NCBI RefSeq assembly: GCF_013030985.1
Contig: NZ_WPYP01000006.1
Span: 1-64,000, forward strand
DNA from: Ruegeria arenilitoris
Lineage (GTDB): Bacteria > Pseudomonadota > Alphaproteobacteria > Rhodobacterales > Rhodobacteraceae
Length of the DNA: 64,000 bases
Reading direction: 5' to 3'
Under the pieces are notes generated by a model that searched no databases, was not told the DNA's origin, and saw nothing but the letters and a program-made list of their open reading frames with translations. A program made the position numbers and the translations under genes. Below are positions 52,244 to 61,778 of the stretch, in pieces. How positions within the stretch are numbered: the stretch's first letter is position 1; each line of letters starts with the position of its first letter.

Positions 52244-52951
52244 ATGACGAACCCCAAAAATCTGCCCAGCACGCATGAGGTCCAAAGCGCCATTCACCGA
52301 ATGCGCGGCACCCGTGTGGTGCTGGCCGAGGATCTGGCGCAGTTTTACGGAAAATCCGTCAGCGCGTTCAATCAGGCCGTGTCGCGCAACAAGAACCTGT
52401 TCGAGGGCTACCGCTTTCAGCTGACCGATGCCGAGGTCGCCGATTTGCAATCACAGAATGTGATCTCAAAACCCAAGGGTCGCGGTGGGCGGCGGGTCAA
52501 TCCGTGGGTCTATACGGATTACGGCGTGGCCATCGCCTCGGCCCTGTTCAAGGATCCGCGCGCGATCAAGATTACTCGGATGATCACCGAAGCCTTTGTC
52601 GACGGGGCAAATGCATTAGTCGAGGCCCCTCGCAGCGTGCCGGAAATCTTGCCGCCCGAAGACGCCCCTGCCCCGCTGCTGCCCAATGGCGAGCAGTTGC
52701 GTGATCTGGCCGAAAACATCCTCGATTCCGGGCAACAGAGCCTTGTCGATTACATCGCCAACCCCACCACCAAACGGCAGCAGGCGGTGGCGGTGATCAT
52801 GAAAACCCTGGCCGAAACCGCCGGCGAAGAGGTGCGCACCCAGCACGAACGCCTGCGTCTGAACATCGCTCAGCGTCTGGCCACCGGGGACTATGCCGAT
52901 GATGATGACCGCAAAGGCCTGCTGGAACTGCTGCAGGCGATGAAGGGTTAA
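52244..52951 (+). CDS. ORF6N-domain DNA-binding protein
   Basis: This 235-residue protein has an N-terminal ORF6N domain (about residues 15-110): RGTRVVLAEDLAQFYGKSVSAFNQAVSRNKNLF (key parts VVLAEDLAQFYG and FNQAVSRNKNLF), RFQLTDAEV and YTDYGVAIASALF. Such domains occur in phage antirepressor-like proteins (KilA-N relatives). The rest is helical, with ANPTTKRQQAVAVIMKTLAE. It has a palindrome in front of the start and another inside, which suggests it or a partner binds there. It lies next to the small membrane-protein patch and may be a remnant of mobile DNA. Confidence 0.82.
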   Translation: MTNPKNLPSTHEVQSAIHRMRGTRVVLAEDLAQFYGKSVSAFNQAVSRNKNLFEGYRFQLTDAEVADLQSQNVISKPKGRGGRRVNPWVYTDYGVAIASALFKDPRAIKITRMITEAFVDGANALVEAPRSVPEILPPEDAPAPLLPNGEQLRDLAENILDSGQQSLVDYIANPTTKRQQAVAVIMKTLAETAGEEVRTQHERLRLNIAQRLATGDYADDDDRKGLLELLQAMKG

Positions 52952-53301
52952 ACCCCCAGCTCGACCCGCATCTTCTTGGTCAGCTTGGCCACGACCAGAT
53001 CATAGGATGTCACGATATGGTCGCGCAGTGAGGCGTCGCTCATGCCGCGTTCTTCATAGACCTGCAGCCATTTCATCCCCCGCGAGGCCAGATAGGGCGC
53101 TGGGCGGATGCCGGGTTCATCGCTGAGGACTTCAAACGCCAGATCGGTGGCCTTGAAAGTGAACGCGTCGCGCCCGTCGTTCCAGCCGCAGATTGCAAAC
53201 ACTTTGCCACCCACTTTCCACACATCGGCATTGCCCCATTGCACCACATGGCTGGTGGCTTTGAGGTTGGCGCAGAAGGTGTTGAATTCGTCGCGGGTCA
53301 T
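52948..53301 (-). CDS. MmcQ/YjbR family protein
   Basis: This 117-residue protein matches the MmcQ/YjbR family, with a CyaY-like alpha-beta fold: an N-terminal MTRDEFNTFCANL, VVQWGNADVWKVGGKVFAI (WG-x-A-D-VWKV-x-GK-x-F), FKATDLAFEVLSDEPGIRPAPYLASRGMKWLQV (key part PGIRPAPYLASRGMKW) and the closing SYDLVVAKLTKK. It is often called a DNA-binding protein, but its role is not established. It ends four bases inside the end of the ORF6N gene on the opposite strand. Confidence 0.88.
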   Translation of the reverse strand: MTRDEFNTFCANLKATSHVVQWGNADVWKVGGKVFAICGWNDGRDAFTFKATDLAFEVLSDEPGIRPAPYLASRGMKWLQVYEERGMSDASLRDHIVTSYDLVVAKLTKKMRVELGV

Positions 53302-53359
53302 TGCCCCAACTTTGGCGACTGGCCGGAATTATGCAAGCGCCGGCGCGGCAGTGAACCAA

Positions 53360-53782
53360 TCATGGCCGCACGAATTTCGCGGTTCCGACGGTTCGTGATG
53401 GCCGCGTTCCGGTTCGCTGCGGGACTGCGCCGGAAACCGGGGTGCCCGAGAGGGTTTCGCAGGCAACGCCATCGCCGTCGGGGTCGTTGCGGGGATGATA
53501 CCCCGGGCCGCCAGCCAGAAACGGCCCCGGCACAATCGTTTCGACCGCGTCACACCCCGCCGGGGCAATCAAGTGGATCAGGGCCTCTTCGCGTTCATAG
53601 CCGGACGTGCGCAGAAAAACGGCCACGACGATACTCAGGATCGTCAATGGCAGCATGAGAACCATGATCAGTATCCGGACCGGAGACAGGGCGCGCTTGC
53701 GCAAGGCGTCCGCGCGTTTCTGGCGCCTCGATACCTTGGGGGTTATCGGTTCTGTTTCGGGCTTGGGCGTGTCGACTGGCAT
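53360..53782 (-). CDS. Membrane-anchored Excalibur-domain protein
   Basis: This 140-residue protein has a basic N-terminus (SRRQKRADALRKRAL), one transmembrane helix (about 35-58, ILIMVLMLPLTILSIVVAVFL) and an extracytoplasmic Excalibur domain with the calcium-binding loop RNDPDGDGVACE (DxDxDG) and paired Cys (AGCDAVE and VACE). Such domains are widespread in envelope proteins, and the role here is unknown. The C-terminus is Arg/Thr/Pro-rich. It starts 126 bases from the divergent PPOX gene. Confidence 0.85.
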   Translation of the reverse strand: MPVDTPKPETEPITPKVSRRQKRADALRKRALSPVRILIMVLMLPLTILSIVVAVFLRTSGYEREEALIHLIAPAGCDAVETIVPGPFLAGGPGYHPRNDPDGDGVACETLSGTPVSGAVPQRTGTRPSRTVGTAKFVRP

Positions 53783-53907
53783 ATCCTTCCCCTAACCCGG
53801 ATTTGTGGCGAAACCGAGGCCCGGGCTCGACCCGCAACAAGACCTCGCACCGGCCCGATGAAGCAGCTATGCTCGGCCCGTTGCAGACACCACGGGACAC
53901 ATAAACC

Positions 53908-54411
53908 ATGACTGAAGCCAACCCTTTTCGTCCGGTCGATGACACGGCCCGCGGCTTGGCTCGCGACCTGATTGAAGGCGCAACCTATGGTGCCCTCGCC
54001 ACCTTGCAACCAGGCAAAACAATGCCTTCTGTATCCCGTATTGCGCTGGCAACGGATGAGGCTGGCGGGCTGGTGACCCTGATCTCGACCCTGGCGGATC
54101 ATACGCGGGCCTTGCACGCCAATCCGGCCTGCGCGCTATTGATCGGAGAGCCGGGAGAGGCTGGTGATCCCCTGACCCACCCGCGCCTGACCTTACACGC
54201 CGAGGCCCGGTTCGTCGCGCGGGACAGTGCGGAACACGGCCACCTGCGCGCACGGTATCTGGCCCTGCGCCCCAAAGCGAAGCTTTATGTCGATTTCACC
54301 GATTTCGGCTTTGTCTGTTTCGAAATTTCAGAGGCCCTGTTGAACGGTGGCTTTGGCAAGGCCTGGCGCCTTGCCTCTGCCGATCTTGCTCCCGATCAGC
54401 GTACCACGTGA
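53908..54411 (+). CDS. Pyridoxamine 5'-phosphate oxidase-like (HugZ-type) protein
   Basis: This 167-residue split-barrel flavin-binding protein has ARGLARDLIEGATYGALATL at the N-terminus, PSVSRIALATDEAGGLVTLISTLADHTRALHANPACALLIGEPG (key parts LISTLADHTRALHANP and CALLIGEPG), HPRLTLHAEARF and YVDFTDFGFVCFEI. These match the short HugZ/PPOX family linked to haem use in some bacteria. No haem transport genes are nearby, so the substrate is open. It converges with the universal stress protein gene, overlapping it by 16 bases. Confidence 0.82.
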   Translation: MTEANPFRPVDDTARGLARDLIEGATYGALATLQPGKTMPSVSRIALATDEAGGLVTLISTLADHTRALHANPACALLIGEPGEAGDPLTHPRLTLHAEARFVARDSAEHGHLRARYLALRPKAKLYVDFTDFGFVCFEISEALLNGGFGKAWRLASADLAPDQRTT

Positions 54412-54803
54412 ACCGCGCAGGCGGCGTGGCGGACCACATGGTTCGCAGTTGAGCCCAAAAGAAGATCCTGCATACCCGGCCGATGCGATGCCATGATGAT
54501 CAGATCCGGCTTGTGGGCATCCGCCCAGTCCAGAATGGTGCGCCCGGAATGCCCTTCGATCACCACGCCTGTCGCGTTGGGCAGTTTCGCCGCCAGCTCG
54601 TCCAGTTCGGTCTGAATCGCCTTGCGGGCTTCGTTCAGGTATTCAGGCGGCATGTAAGAGATCGCATAGTTCGGGATGTGCTCGACCACATGCAGCAGAG
54701 TGACCTGAGCATCCGGCGTCGACAGAATCTCAGCCAGTTTCAACGGACCGGAAATATCCCGTTCGGCGTCGAAAGAAATAGGAACAAGAATGTTATGATA
54801 CAT
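54396..54803 (-). CDS. Universal stress protein (UspA family)
   Basis: This 135-residue cytoplasmic Usp has ILVPISFD at the start, VTLLHVVEHIP, and the nucleotide-binding signature IIMASHRPGMQDLLLGSTANHVVRHAACAVHVV (G-x2-G-x9-G-S/T pattern, here MASHRPGMQDLLLGSTA as key part). ATG 54803 has GGAGG 8 bases upstream; a GTG at 54812 overlaps it. It ends by overlapping the PPOX gene on the opposite strand. It is likely induced by stress or energy limitation, as is usual for the family. Confidence 0.92.
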   Translation of the reverse strand: MYHNILVPISFDAERDISGPLKLAEILSTPDAQVTLLHVVEHIPNYAISYMPPEYLNEARKAIQTELDELAAKLPNATGVVIEGHSGRTILDWADAHKPDLIIMASHRPGMQDLLLGSTANHVVRHAACAVHVVR

Positions 54804-54868
54804 GGCGCGCACCTCCGTTTTCCTACATCCACCTTGGGCGGGGCTGGTCGTTAAGGCTTTGATCCAAG

Positions 54869-55195
54869 TCAGGAACTGCCAAAAGTTTCTGCCACGTCGT
54901 ACATCACCGGCTCAAAGCTTTTGCACAGCTCGTTGATCTTGCGGTTGCGGTCGCGCATTTCCGGAGTGCGCAGCATGGCCAGAAAATCCTCGCGGCGTTC
55001 CCATTGGGAGTAATTGGCGATCCGCGTCTGGGCATCGTTCACATGCAGCCCGGCCGAAATAAAACCCGGCTGTTTCGAGATGAACTCGGCATAGGCGTCG
55101 GTCAGCGCCTCCAGCAGATCGTGGCAGGTACCCGGCGTCATTTCAAAGGTGGTGATAACTGTCTGGACGCTCGCGCTCTTGGAAATCTTCGGCAT
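54869..55195 (-). CDS. Antibiotic biosynthesis monooxygenase (ABM) domain protein
   Basis: This 108-residue single-domain ABM protein has a ferredoxin-like fold: VQTVITTFEMTPGTCHDLLEAL, FISKQPGFISAGLHVN (PGF-x-S-A/x motif), and NYSQWERREDFLAML. Relatives are cofactorless quinone-forming monooxygenases or haem-degrading proteins, but many are uncharacterised housekeeping proteins. It lies 66 bases upstream of the universal stress gene on the same strand, possibly in one unit. Confidence 0.85.
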   Translation of the reverse strand: MPKISKSASVQTVITTFEMTPGTCHDLLEALTDAYAEFISKQPGFISAGLHVNDAQTRIANYSQWERREDFLAMLRTPEMRDRNRKINELCKSFEPVMYDVAETFGSS

Positions 55196-55319
55196 CTGGA
55201 TTCTCCTTATCGTTTCACAAGCTTAACACAGGAATTGCAAAGGTCTCGTGTTTCCTTTGCGGGCGAGACCTCTTTGTCGGTTTCCAAAAAATGAACAGGT
55301 TACTAACCATCCGTTAACC

Positions 55320-56003
55320 ATGCTGACGGATTCTGCGCGCATGTGCCGGATCATCCTTCTCTTGTCCCTGCTGCTTGCCGCCGCTCCGGCATGGCCCGGG
55401 GCGTGGCTGCGGGAAAAGGGTTCGGCATTCACCGCAGCCTCGGTCACCGCCTTCAAGGACCCCGACGGCACGTATGACTACAAAACAGGTCTTTACGCGG
55501 AATTTGGGTACAGGCCAAAGCTGACAATCGGGTTGGACTTCGAGGAAAATCGCGACCTTTATGGTCACGCGCTTCTGTTTGCCCGGCTTCCTGTGGCCGA
55601 TTTCGACAGATGGGGGCGTTTTGCGGCCGAGTTCGGGGCGGGTGCCCATCACCGGCACCGGGACGCCTGGGCCATGTACAAGCTGACCCTCTCTTATGGC
55701 AAAGGGTTCCAGACCGGTTGGGGGAACGGTTGGGTGGCCGTCGATACCGCTTTGGAATTGCGCACGCATGACGCCTTGTATCGCAAGCTGGATATCACGG
55801 CGGGTCTGTCCGGTGATCGGCTGCTGAACCCGCTGATACAGATCGAAACAGCCTATACGCCCGGCCATTCGCTTTTCTGGAGAGCCCGGCCTTCGGTCAT
55901 GATCCGAACGAAGAACGGGTCAGCCACCTGGGTGCTGGGCCTCGAACGCAATGACGCGCGCAGCGATACGGGGCTGAAGCTGGCGATCTGGAATGAGTTC
56001 TGA
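55320..56003 (+). CDS. Exported protein, probably outer-membrane or periplasmic beta protein
   Basis: This 227-residue protein has a signal peptide from either ATG 55320 or 55341 (MCRIILLLSLLLAAAPAWPG). The mature part is a series of alternating amphipathic strands (TGLYAEFGYRPKLTIGLDFEENRDLYG, HALLFARLPV, WGRFAAEFGAGAHHRHRD) that look like a small beta-barrel. No family is certain. No strong ribosome binding site is seen for either start. It lies alone between the ABM gene (divergent) and the beta-helix gene (convergent). Confidence 0.65.
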   Translation: MLTDSARMCRIILLLSLLLAAAPAWPGAWLREKGSAFTAASVTAFKDPDGTYDYKTGLYAEFGYRPKLTIGLDFEENRDLYGHALLFARLPVADFDRWGRFAAEFGAGAHHRHRDAWAMYKLTLSYGKGFQTGWGNGWVAVDTALELRTHDALYRKLDITAGLSGDRLLNPLIQIETAYTPGHSLFWRARPSVMIRTKNGSATWVLGLERNDARSDTGLKLAIWNEF

Positions 56004-56048
56004 GGTCGGTGAACTGGCCGCCCCGTGACAGGACGGCCAGACGTGAAG

Positions 56049-58337
56049 TCAGCGCTCCATTCGCACGGTTGCGGAAACCTCGCCGCTAACCGCTTCGGGC
56101 CAGCGCAGGTTGATCGCGTCGTTAGATGCGCCCTGTTCCAACTCGACATATGGGTTGGCAAAGGTCAGCGACCCGAACACGGTTCTCAGGGACCCCAGAA
56201 CCGTGACCGCATCACAGCTGCGGGCAAGACCGCCGAACGGCAGTTGACCCGAAGTCTGGACGGTCCAGGCTTGCGATGCAGAACCTTGTGCGTACCTGAC
56301 CCGCACGGGGTTCGACACTTTCTGGTCCACCCCGTGGAACGTATTGTTCTCGAACGTCACATCCCGATGCGCGTATTTGTTCAGATCGGCATAGGTGGTG
56401 TCCACCCGTTCCACCCGGGTGATACTGCCACTGGACGAGCGGAACTTGTTCCCGGTCACGATAACACCGTTCAGGAAGTGGCCTGCACCATAAGGCCGAA
56501 TGACTAGATAGGTGAACCAGGGCGCAACTTCACTGGAATAGAAGATATTGTCGGTGATGGCCATCGAACTGAACGAGTACCCCGCAGTATACACCGGGTT
56601 GGCATCCCTTTCGTTGGTCCACTGGATCGAGCAGTTATCCACATAGTTTCCTGAAATGGTCGAGCTGTTATACGTGCCGATCATGACCAAACCGGCGCTA
56701 CGAACACCCTGTGGAATGCTGTCGCCTTGGAAAAAGTGGTTCCCCAGGATCATATTGTTGGTGCCGCCCAGAATGGCAAAATGCCGGAACCGCACCGCCC
56801 GATTGTGACGCAATTTGACGTCATTGGCGGTGGAGTTCAGAGCGATCGACTTGCGATCCTCCACATTGAAGGATTCTTCGGTGGACAGGAACTGGCAATT
56901 GTCGATCAGCATGCCCTGACATCCGGTCCCGATAGACGTGATGCCCCGATCCTTGGGGCGGCTGATGAAACAGTTCGTCACGGCAAAAGTACTGCCCGAC
57001 GGAGCCAGACGGATCGCGCTGCTGCGGCCGTTGCACTGGAACTCGATTTCTTCCATCCCGAACTTGCGCAGCGTGCTGAACCCGCTGAAATCCAGCAGGT
57101 ACTTGAAGGACTGGAATGTAAAGGTCTGCGTGCCGGCCGCATCATACAGTGGGGCGTTCAGCGTAATCTCACCTGCGCCCTCGTTCTTGGAACGGACATA
57201 GATTTCACGCCCGACCCCGCTGCCCTGTACCAGAGCGCCGACCGGAATATTGGCCACGTTGGCCACGTTCACCAGGCGGGTGGGGTCGTTCGGGTTGTAG
57301 GTCGCGACCGAGATGAAAGTCTCGGTATCCCAGGCCGAGCTGTTCTGGACGTCGAACTGGCCATTACGGATTACCCGGCGTGTCGAGAACCCGCTTTGCC
57401 GGTTCGGCACCGCGGCGGCCATGTCGATGGGCTCACTGACTGAAATCTTGCGGCCACCCAGATCAAGCGATTCATGGTCCGAGTTGTTCAGCAATGCCTG
57501 AAACGCCTTCTTGAACGCCAGCGTTTCATTGCCAAAGGCGTTGATATAGGTCGGCAGGTCGAAATTTTTGGTCAGCAGCAGCATCTTGTCGTCGGGCATC
57601 GTAACTGTGCCTTCGAAGTCGATCTCGGACGCGATCGACGTGTCTTGAGCCAGCAGGTAGGTGCCTTCGGGCACGAAAACCGTGCGCCCGTTCGCAGCCT
57701 GATCCGCCGCCTCAAAAGCCGCCGAGTCATCCGCCACACCATCGCCGATGGCACCGAAATCGCGAACATCGACGAGGCTGATCAGGTTGCGCAGGAACAC
57801 ACCGGTGACATCCACAATCTCGATATCGTCGACCCGGATGACGGCCCCGTTTGCACCATCGATGTCCAGCCCGAAATGCCCGTACAGCGCCTGCACGCCC
57901 CAGGGCATATCCACGCCGGGGCGCTGGCCGGTGCCAACGATGGCGGTGATCTCATGCACCGTGCCGTAACCGGACAACTGCGTCGCCGGGCCCTGCTCGA
58001 CCACACCGGTCACCTGCACGTCTCCGGCACCGCCAGCCCAACCGGCGATGCGTATTTCGGGCAGCGGCCCGCTGATCGCTTTGACCCGCGCCTTGACCTG
58101 AAGATAGCATCCTGGCAGCAACGGCGTTTGACCCATATAGCGCAGACGCTGCGTGGCGCTGACCTTAAGTATCTCAAGGCAGCCGCCGAAATCCGCATCG
58201 GCCGGAACAAACGCACCGGTGCCCGACCCGTCATAGGTGGGCGAGCCCGGCGTGCCATCGCCGCTGGACCACACGTTCAGACCATTTGCGAAAGCAGGCG
58301 GCATGAACACGATGCCGTCGGTGATTGCCTTATTCAT
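56049..58337 (-). CDS. Large right-handed beta-helix protein (pectate-lyase-superfamily / tailspike-like)
   Basis: This 762-residue protein has an N-terminal carbohydrate-binding-like part (about 1-185), then VDVRDFGAIGDGVADDSAAFEAA (key part DFGAIGDGVADDSAAF), the classical start of pectate-lyase-3 type beta-helices found in phage tailspikes and polysaccharide lyases. Long repeats of short strands (NNMILGNHFFQGD, SGNYVDNCSI, VTGNKFRSSSG) follow, and a small C-terminal domain closes it. There is no signal peptide. The gene is alone, without phage neighbours. It could be an exopolysaccharide-modifying enzyme or a relic tailspike. Confidence 0.75.
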   Translation of the reverse strand: MNKAITDGIVFMPPAFANGLNVWSSGDGTPGSPTYDGSGTGAFVPADADFGGCLEILKVSATQRLRYMGQTPLLPGCYLQVKARVKAISGPLPEIRIAGWAGGAGDVQVTGVVEQGPATQLSGYGTVHEITAIVGTGQRPGVDMPWGVQALYGHFGLDIDGANGAVIRVDDIEIVDVTGVFLRNLISLVDVRDFGAIGDGVADDSAAFEAADQAANGRTVFVPEGTYLLAQDTSIASEIDFEGTVTMPDDKMLLLTKNFDLPTYINAFGNETLAFKKAFQALLNNSDHESLDLGGRKISVSEPIDMAAAVPNRQSGFSTRRVIRNGQFDVQNSSAWDTETFISVATYNPNDPTRLVNVANVANIPVGALVQGSGVGREIYVRSKNEGAGEITLNAPLYDAAGTQTFTFQSFKYLLDFSGFSTLRKFGMEEIEFQCNGRSSAIRLAPSGSTFAVTNCFISRPKDRGITSIGTGCQGMLIDNCQFLSTEESFNVEDRKSIALNSTANDVKLRHNRAVRFRHFAILGGTNNMILGNHFFQGDSIPQGVRSAGLVMIGTYNSSTISGNYVDNCSIQWTNERDANPVYTAGYSFSSMAITDNIFYSSEVAPWFTYLVIRPYGAGHFLNGVIVTGNKFRSSSGSITRVERVDTTYADLNKYAHRDVTFENNTFHGVDQKVSNPVRVRYAQGSASQAWTVQTSGQLPFGGLARSCDAVTVLGSLRTVFGSLTFANPYVELEQGASNDAINLRWPEAVSGEVSATVRMER

Positions 58338-58470
58338 AGAAATCCCTTTCCCAATCGCGCCGCATCAGCGCGCATAAACCCAGTGCCCGGAGGCACCGCC
58401 CCGAACCCAAAAACCTGAGTACCGAAAAGGAATTAATCGCCGCTCATGTCACCGTGACGGTGGTGTTGCA

Positions 58471-58872
58471 TCACGCGGCTGGATCAGAGTTACCCAGCAG
58501 CTGCACGCCATTGATCTTCCAGCCGTTTTCAAGAGGCACCATCTGATAGTCGAGGATATGCACCCGGCCCGCGCCGTCGGTGATCATGACCTTCTGCCAC
58601 AGTGAACCAGCGATTTCACGCAGTTCGAGAAACCGCACATCCGCAGGCCGCCAGACCATCGGATAGCCGCGTTTAACCATCACTCCGAAATTCTCGGGCG
58701 TCCGGAACAGTTGTTGGATTGTCGGGCTGGCAAAGGTGAAAGCAGTAGCGAAATCATCCGCCTTGAACGCCTGTATCTGCGCCGCGATATTGGCCTCGAT
58801 CTCGTCACTCTGGGCAAATGCGCCCGAGGCCAGTCCGACGCACAGGGATAAAGCAAGCAAATAACGACGCAT
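58471..58872 (-). CDS. DUF4864 domain-containing exported protein
   Basis: This 133-residue protein has a signal peptide (MRRYLLALSLCVGLASGAFA, cleavage near residue 20). The mature part has the DUF4864 pattern: IEANIAAQIQAFKADDFATAFTFASPTIQQLF (key parts IQAFKADDFATAF and ASPTIQQLF), GYPMVWRP, and a C-terminal LDYQMVPLENGWKINGVQLL. Family function is unknown; it has a nuclear-transport-factor-2-like fold, which usually binds a small ligand. It lies between the lysK and beta-helix genes on the same strand. Confidence 0.85.
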   Translation of the reverse strand: MRRYLLALSLCVGLASGAFAQSDEIEANIAAQIQAFKADDFATAFTFASPTIQQLFRTPENFGVMVKRGYPMVWRPADVRFLELREIAGSLWQKVMITDGAGRVHILDYQMVPLENGWKINGVQLLGNSDPAA

Positions 58873-58920
58873 GGGGCCACCTCCTGATCAAAGGGTAGCC
58901 CCACGCAGTATCAGGTCAAA

Positions 58921-60495
58921 TCAGACCAATTCTCCGGCCAACGCCTTGTCGATCAATGCGATGGTTTCGGGCACACCGTAGAGCGCAATGAAGCCGCCGA
59001 ACCGCGGACCCTGCGAGGCGCCCAGCAGCACCTCGTAAAGCGCGGTGAACCAGCCTCGCATCGGGTCAAAGCGTTCGCGTCCGATGGAGTAGACCACCGA
59101 TTGCAGCGCTTCGTCTTCAATCGGACCGTCATAGGCCTCAAGCGCGGCTTTCAACGCCTCCAGCGCTTCGCGTTCCTGGTCGGTCGGCGCGCGATGCTGG
59201 CGGGTCGGTTTCACAAAGTCGTTGAAGTAACGCACGGCAAAGCCCGCCGCCTGATCCAGATCGGGATGGCTTTCCGCCGTCGCTTCGGGCGCGTAACGGC
59301 GGATGAAGCCCCACAGCGCCTCTTTGTCCTCGGCCCCGGAAACGGACGCCAGGTTCAGCAACATCGCAAACGGCACCATCAGCGTGGACTCGGGAACATC
59401 TCCGCTGTGAATATGCCAAACGGGGTTATTCAACTGAGCCTTCAGCTCCTGCCCCGGATAGGCGCGCAATTGTTGATGATACTCATCCACTGCCTTTGGG
59501 ATCACGTCGAAATAGAGGCGCTTCGCCGTCTTGGGCTTCTGATACATGAAGTAGGACAGGCTTTCGGGCGCGGCATAGGTCAGCCACTCCTCCATCGACA
59601 GGCCGTTGCCTTTCGACTTGGAAATCTTCTGTCCCTGCTCGTCATTGAACAACTCATAGCTCAACGCCTCAGGTGGCTGTTTGCCCAGCGCCCGGCAGAT
59701 TTTCGACGATTGCGTGACCGAGTCGATCAGGTCCTTGCCCGACATCTCGTAATCCACGCCCAGCGCGGCCCAGCGCATGGCCCAGTCCGGCTTCCACTGC
59801 ATCTTGACGTTACCGCCGGTGACCGGGAGTTCGACCTTCTCGCCATCGGGCTCCTGATAGACGATCGTGCCTTTGGCCACGTTGCGTTCCAGCGTCGGAA
59901 CCTGCAGCACATGGCCGGTTTTCGGGCTGATCGGCAGGAAGCACGAATAGGTCTCACGCCGCTCGGGCCCGAGGGTCGGCAGCATGATCTCCTGGATCTT
60001 GTCGAACCGCTCCAGCGCGGTCAGCAGCGCCTCATCGAACTTACCGCTGGTGTAGTAATCAGTGGCCGACGCGAATTCGTATTCGAACCCGAAACTGTCC
60101 AGAAAATCGCACAGCATCGCATTGTTGTGCTGGGCAAAACCCGCATGGGTGCCAAACGGATCGCGCACCTTGGTCAACGGCAGATGCAGGTCTTCTTTCA
60201 ACTCTTCCTGCATCGGTACATTGGTCGGCACCTTGCGGAAACCGTCCATATCGTCCGAGAAACAGATCAGCTTGGTCGGAATGTCGCTGATCTGCTCGAA
60301 CGCATGGCGCACCATCGAGGTCCGCGCGACCTCGCCAAACGTACCGATATGCGGCAGGCCCGAGGGGCCATAGCCGGTTTGAAACAGCACATATCCCTTT
60401 TCCGGAGCCGCTTTCTGATAGCGTTTGAGCACCCGGCGCGCCTCTTCGAAAGGCCAGGCCTTGGACGACATCGCGGTTTCACGCAGTTCAGACAT
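58921..60495 (-). CDS. lysK: Lysine--tRNA ligase, class I
   Basis: This 524-residue class I lysyl-tRNA synthetase is the form used by most alphaproteobacteria in place of the class II enzyme. The catalytic HIGH-type motif is [13 protein letters not shown] (about residues 45-57), and the second signature is [10 protein letters not shown] (KMSKS type). A helical C-terminal anticodon-binding region follows ([21 protein letters not shown]). ATG 60495 is preceded by GGAGCAAATC; the frame opens upstream at 60540. Gene length is normal. Confidence 0.95.
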   Translation of the reverse strand: MSELRETAMSSKAWPFEEARRVLKRYQKAAPEKGYVLFQTGYGPSGLPHIGTFGEVARTSMVRHAFEQISDIPTKLICFSDDMDGFRKVPTNVPMQEELKEDLHLPLTKVRDPFGTHAGFAQHNNAMLCDFLDSFGFEYEFASATDYYTSGKFDEALLTALERFDKIQEIMLPTLGPERRETYSCFLPISPKTGHVLQVPTLERNVAKGTIVYQEPDGEKVELPVTGGNVKMQWKPDWAMRWAALGVDYEMSGKDLIDSVTQSSKICRALGKQPPEALSYELFNDEQGQKISKSKGNGLSMEEWLTYAAPESLSYFMYQKPKTAKRLYFDVIPKAVDEYHQQLRAYPGQELKAQLNNPVWHIHSGDVPESTLMVPFAMLLNLASVSGAEDKEALWGFIRRYAPEATAESHPDLDQAAGFAVRYFNDFVKPTRQHRAPTDQEREALEALKAALEAYDGPIEDEALQSVVYSIGRERFDPMRGWFTALYEVLLGASQGPRFGGFIALYGVPETIALIDKALAGELV

Positions 60496-60616
60496 CAGAT
60501 TTGCTCCATCGGGAAAAACAGCGCCGACCGCCCCATGCAACCGACCGGCCCCTCCTATTGTGCCGGTGCAGCATGAGTCAATAAACTGCGGGGTTTTTCC
60601 TGATTGGAAGGCTGAT

Positions 60617-60970
60617 TTACCCGGTCAACTGGTCCAGTTTGGCGGCCCAGATAAAGTCATTCTCGCTGAGACCACCGATTTCATGGGTCGTCAGTTTGAC
60701 GTCCACATAGCCCCACCCAAAGCTGACATCCGGGTGATGCCCCTGTTGATCAGCCAGCCAAGCGCAGAGATTGGCCAGATAGGTTGCCTTGGCGAAGCCC
60801 TTGAACTTGTAGTGACGGCTGAGTTCTTTTGCCTCGGCGTCCAGTTTCCAGTCAGACGACAGTTCCGCCATATGCGTGTTCGCCTCGTCCCGGGTCAGGG
60901 CTGGGACACCGCCGGAACAAGGCACGCAGGTGCGGTCCGAAAGGCTGCAGGTTTGTCCTGATGTGGTCAT
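60617..60970 (-). CDS. phhB: 4a-hydroxytetrahydrobiopterin dehydratase
   Basis: PhhB (117 residues) recycles the pterin cofactor after phenylalanine hydroxylation by dehydrating 4a-carbinolamine. The pattern is complete: [52 protein letters not shown], with key parts [15 protein letters not shown] (catalytic HHPD) and [16 protein letters not shown]. It lies 7 bases after phhA, clearly in one operon. ATG 60970 begins the family start; the frame opens farther upstream, inside phhA. Confidence 0.93.
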   Translation of the reverse strand: MTTSGQTCSLSDRTCVPCSGGVPALTRDEANTHMAELSSDWKLDAEAKELSRHYKFKGFAKATYLANLCAWLADQQGHHPDVSFGWGYVDVKLTTHEIGGLSENDFIWAAKLDQLTG

Positions 60971-60977
60971 GATCCGT

Positions 60978-61778
60978 TCACTCCGCTGCGGTTGCTTTTT
61001 CCGGGAACTTGTTTGGCAGCAACCCAAGGGACTGCGCCTGACGCACATCCGCCAGCAGATCTCGATCCGCGGCTGCAAACAGCTCCTCAGGCGAGTTTAG
61101 CACGAAATAACCCATCTGGTGCATGTCGATCCGATAGGGCGTGCGCAGGATCGTCAGAATATCGAACGGATCGCGGTCGGGAATGTCGCTTTCCACGGCA
61201 TAGACCAGCTCGGTTGGCGAGGACGCAAGCCCGGACCCCAGCGCCTTGATCTCTCCGTCCTGCCGACGCAATCCAAACTCGATCGAGAACCAGTAGAGCC
61301 GGATCAGCCAGGAATAATCCTTGTCGCCCGCCTTCGTCCCGGCCTTGCCGATAGCATGGCTAAAGGCCGCAAAGCGCGGATCGCTCAGCAAGGGCGTGTG
61401 GCCGAAAATCTCATGAAAGATGTCGGGCTCTTCGATGTAATCGAAATCCTCGCGCGAGCGGATGAAGGATGCGGCGGGAAAGACCCGGTCTGCCAACATG
61501 CCAAAGAACGTTTTGAACCCGATCAGTGCGGGCACCGGCTGCACCCGCCACCCGGTCATGTCCAAAAGGCGTTCCGAGATATCGGCACAGGACGGCACAC
61601 GGGTTTTCGGCAGGTCCAGCCTATCCAGCCCAGCAAGGTAATCGCGGGCCATGTAGCGCTGCACATTCTTCTCTTGCGCGGCATAAAGATCAGCCCAAAC
61701 CGCGTCTTCCTCAGCTGTATAGGCGATATGGCCGCGCGCATCAGCCACCTTGGAGACGTATTTGGTCGATTTTGGCAT
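60978..61778 (-). CDS. phhA: Phenylalanine 4-monooxygenase
   Basis: PhhA (266 residues) is the bacterial-type aromatic amino acid hydroxylase that makes tyrosine from phenylalanine with O2 and tetrahydropterin. The iron site is HEIFGHTP (His122 and His127) and Glu167 (YWFSIEFGL). The C-terminal regulatory extension of animal enzymes is missing, as expected. ATG 61778 follows GAGGAAAAAG. It forms an operon with phhB and is divergent from an Lrp/AsnC regulator, which probably controls it in response to phenylalanine or tyrosine. Confidence 0.95.
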   Translation of the reverse strand: MPKSTKYVSKVADARGHIAYTAEEDAVWADLYAAQEKNVQRYMARDYLAGLDRLDLPKTRVPSCADISERLLDMTGWRVQPVPALIGFKTFFGMLADRVFPAASFIRSREDFDYIEEPDIFHEIFGHTPLLSDPRFAAFSHAIGKAGTKAGDKDYSWLIRLYWFSIEFGLRRQDGEIKALGSGLASSPTELVYAVESDIPDRDPFDILTILRTPYRIDMHQMGYFVLNSPEELFAAADRDLLADVRQAQSLGLLPNKFPEKATAAE

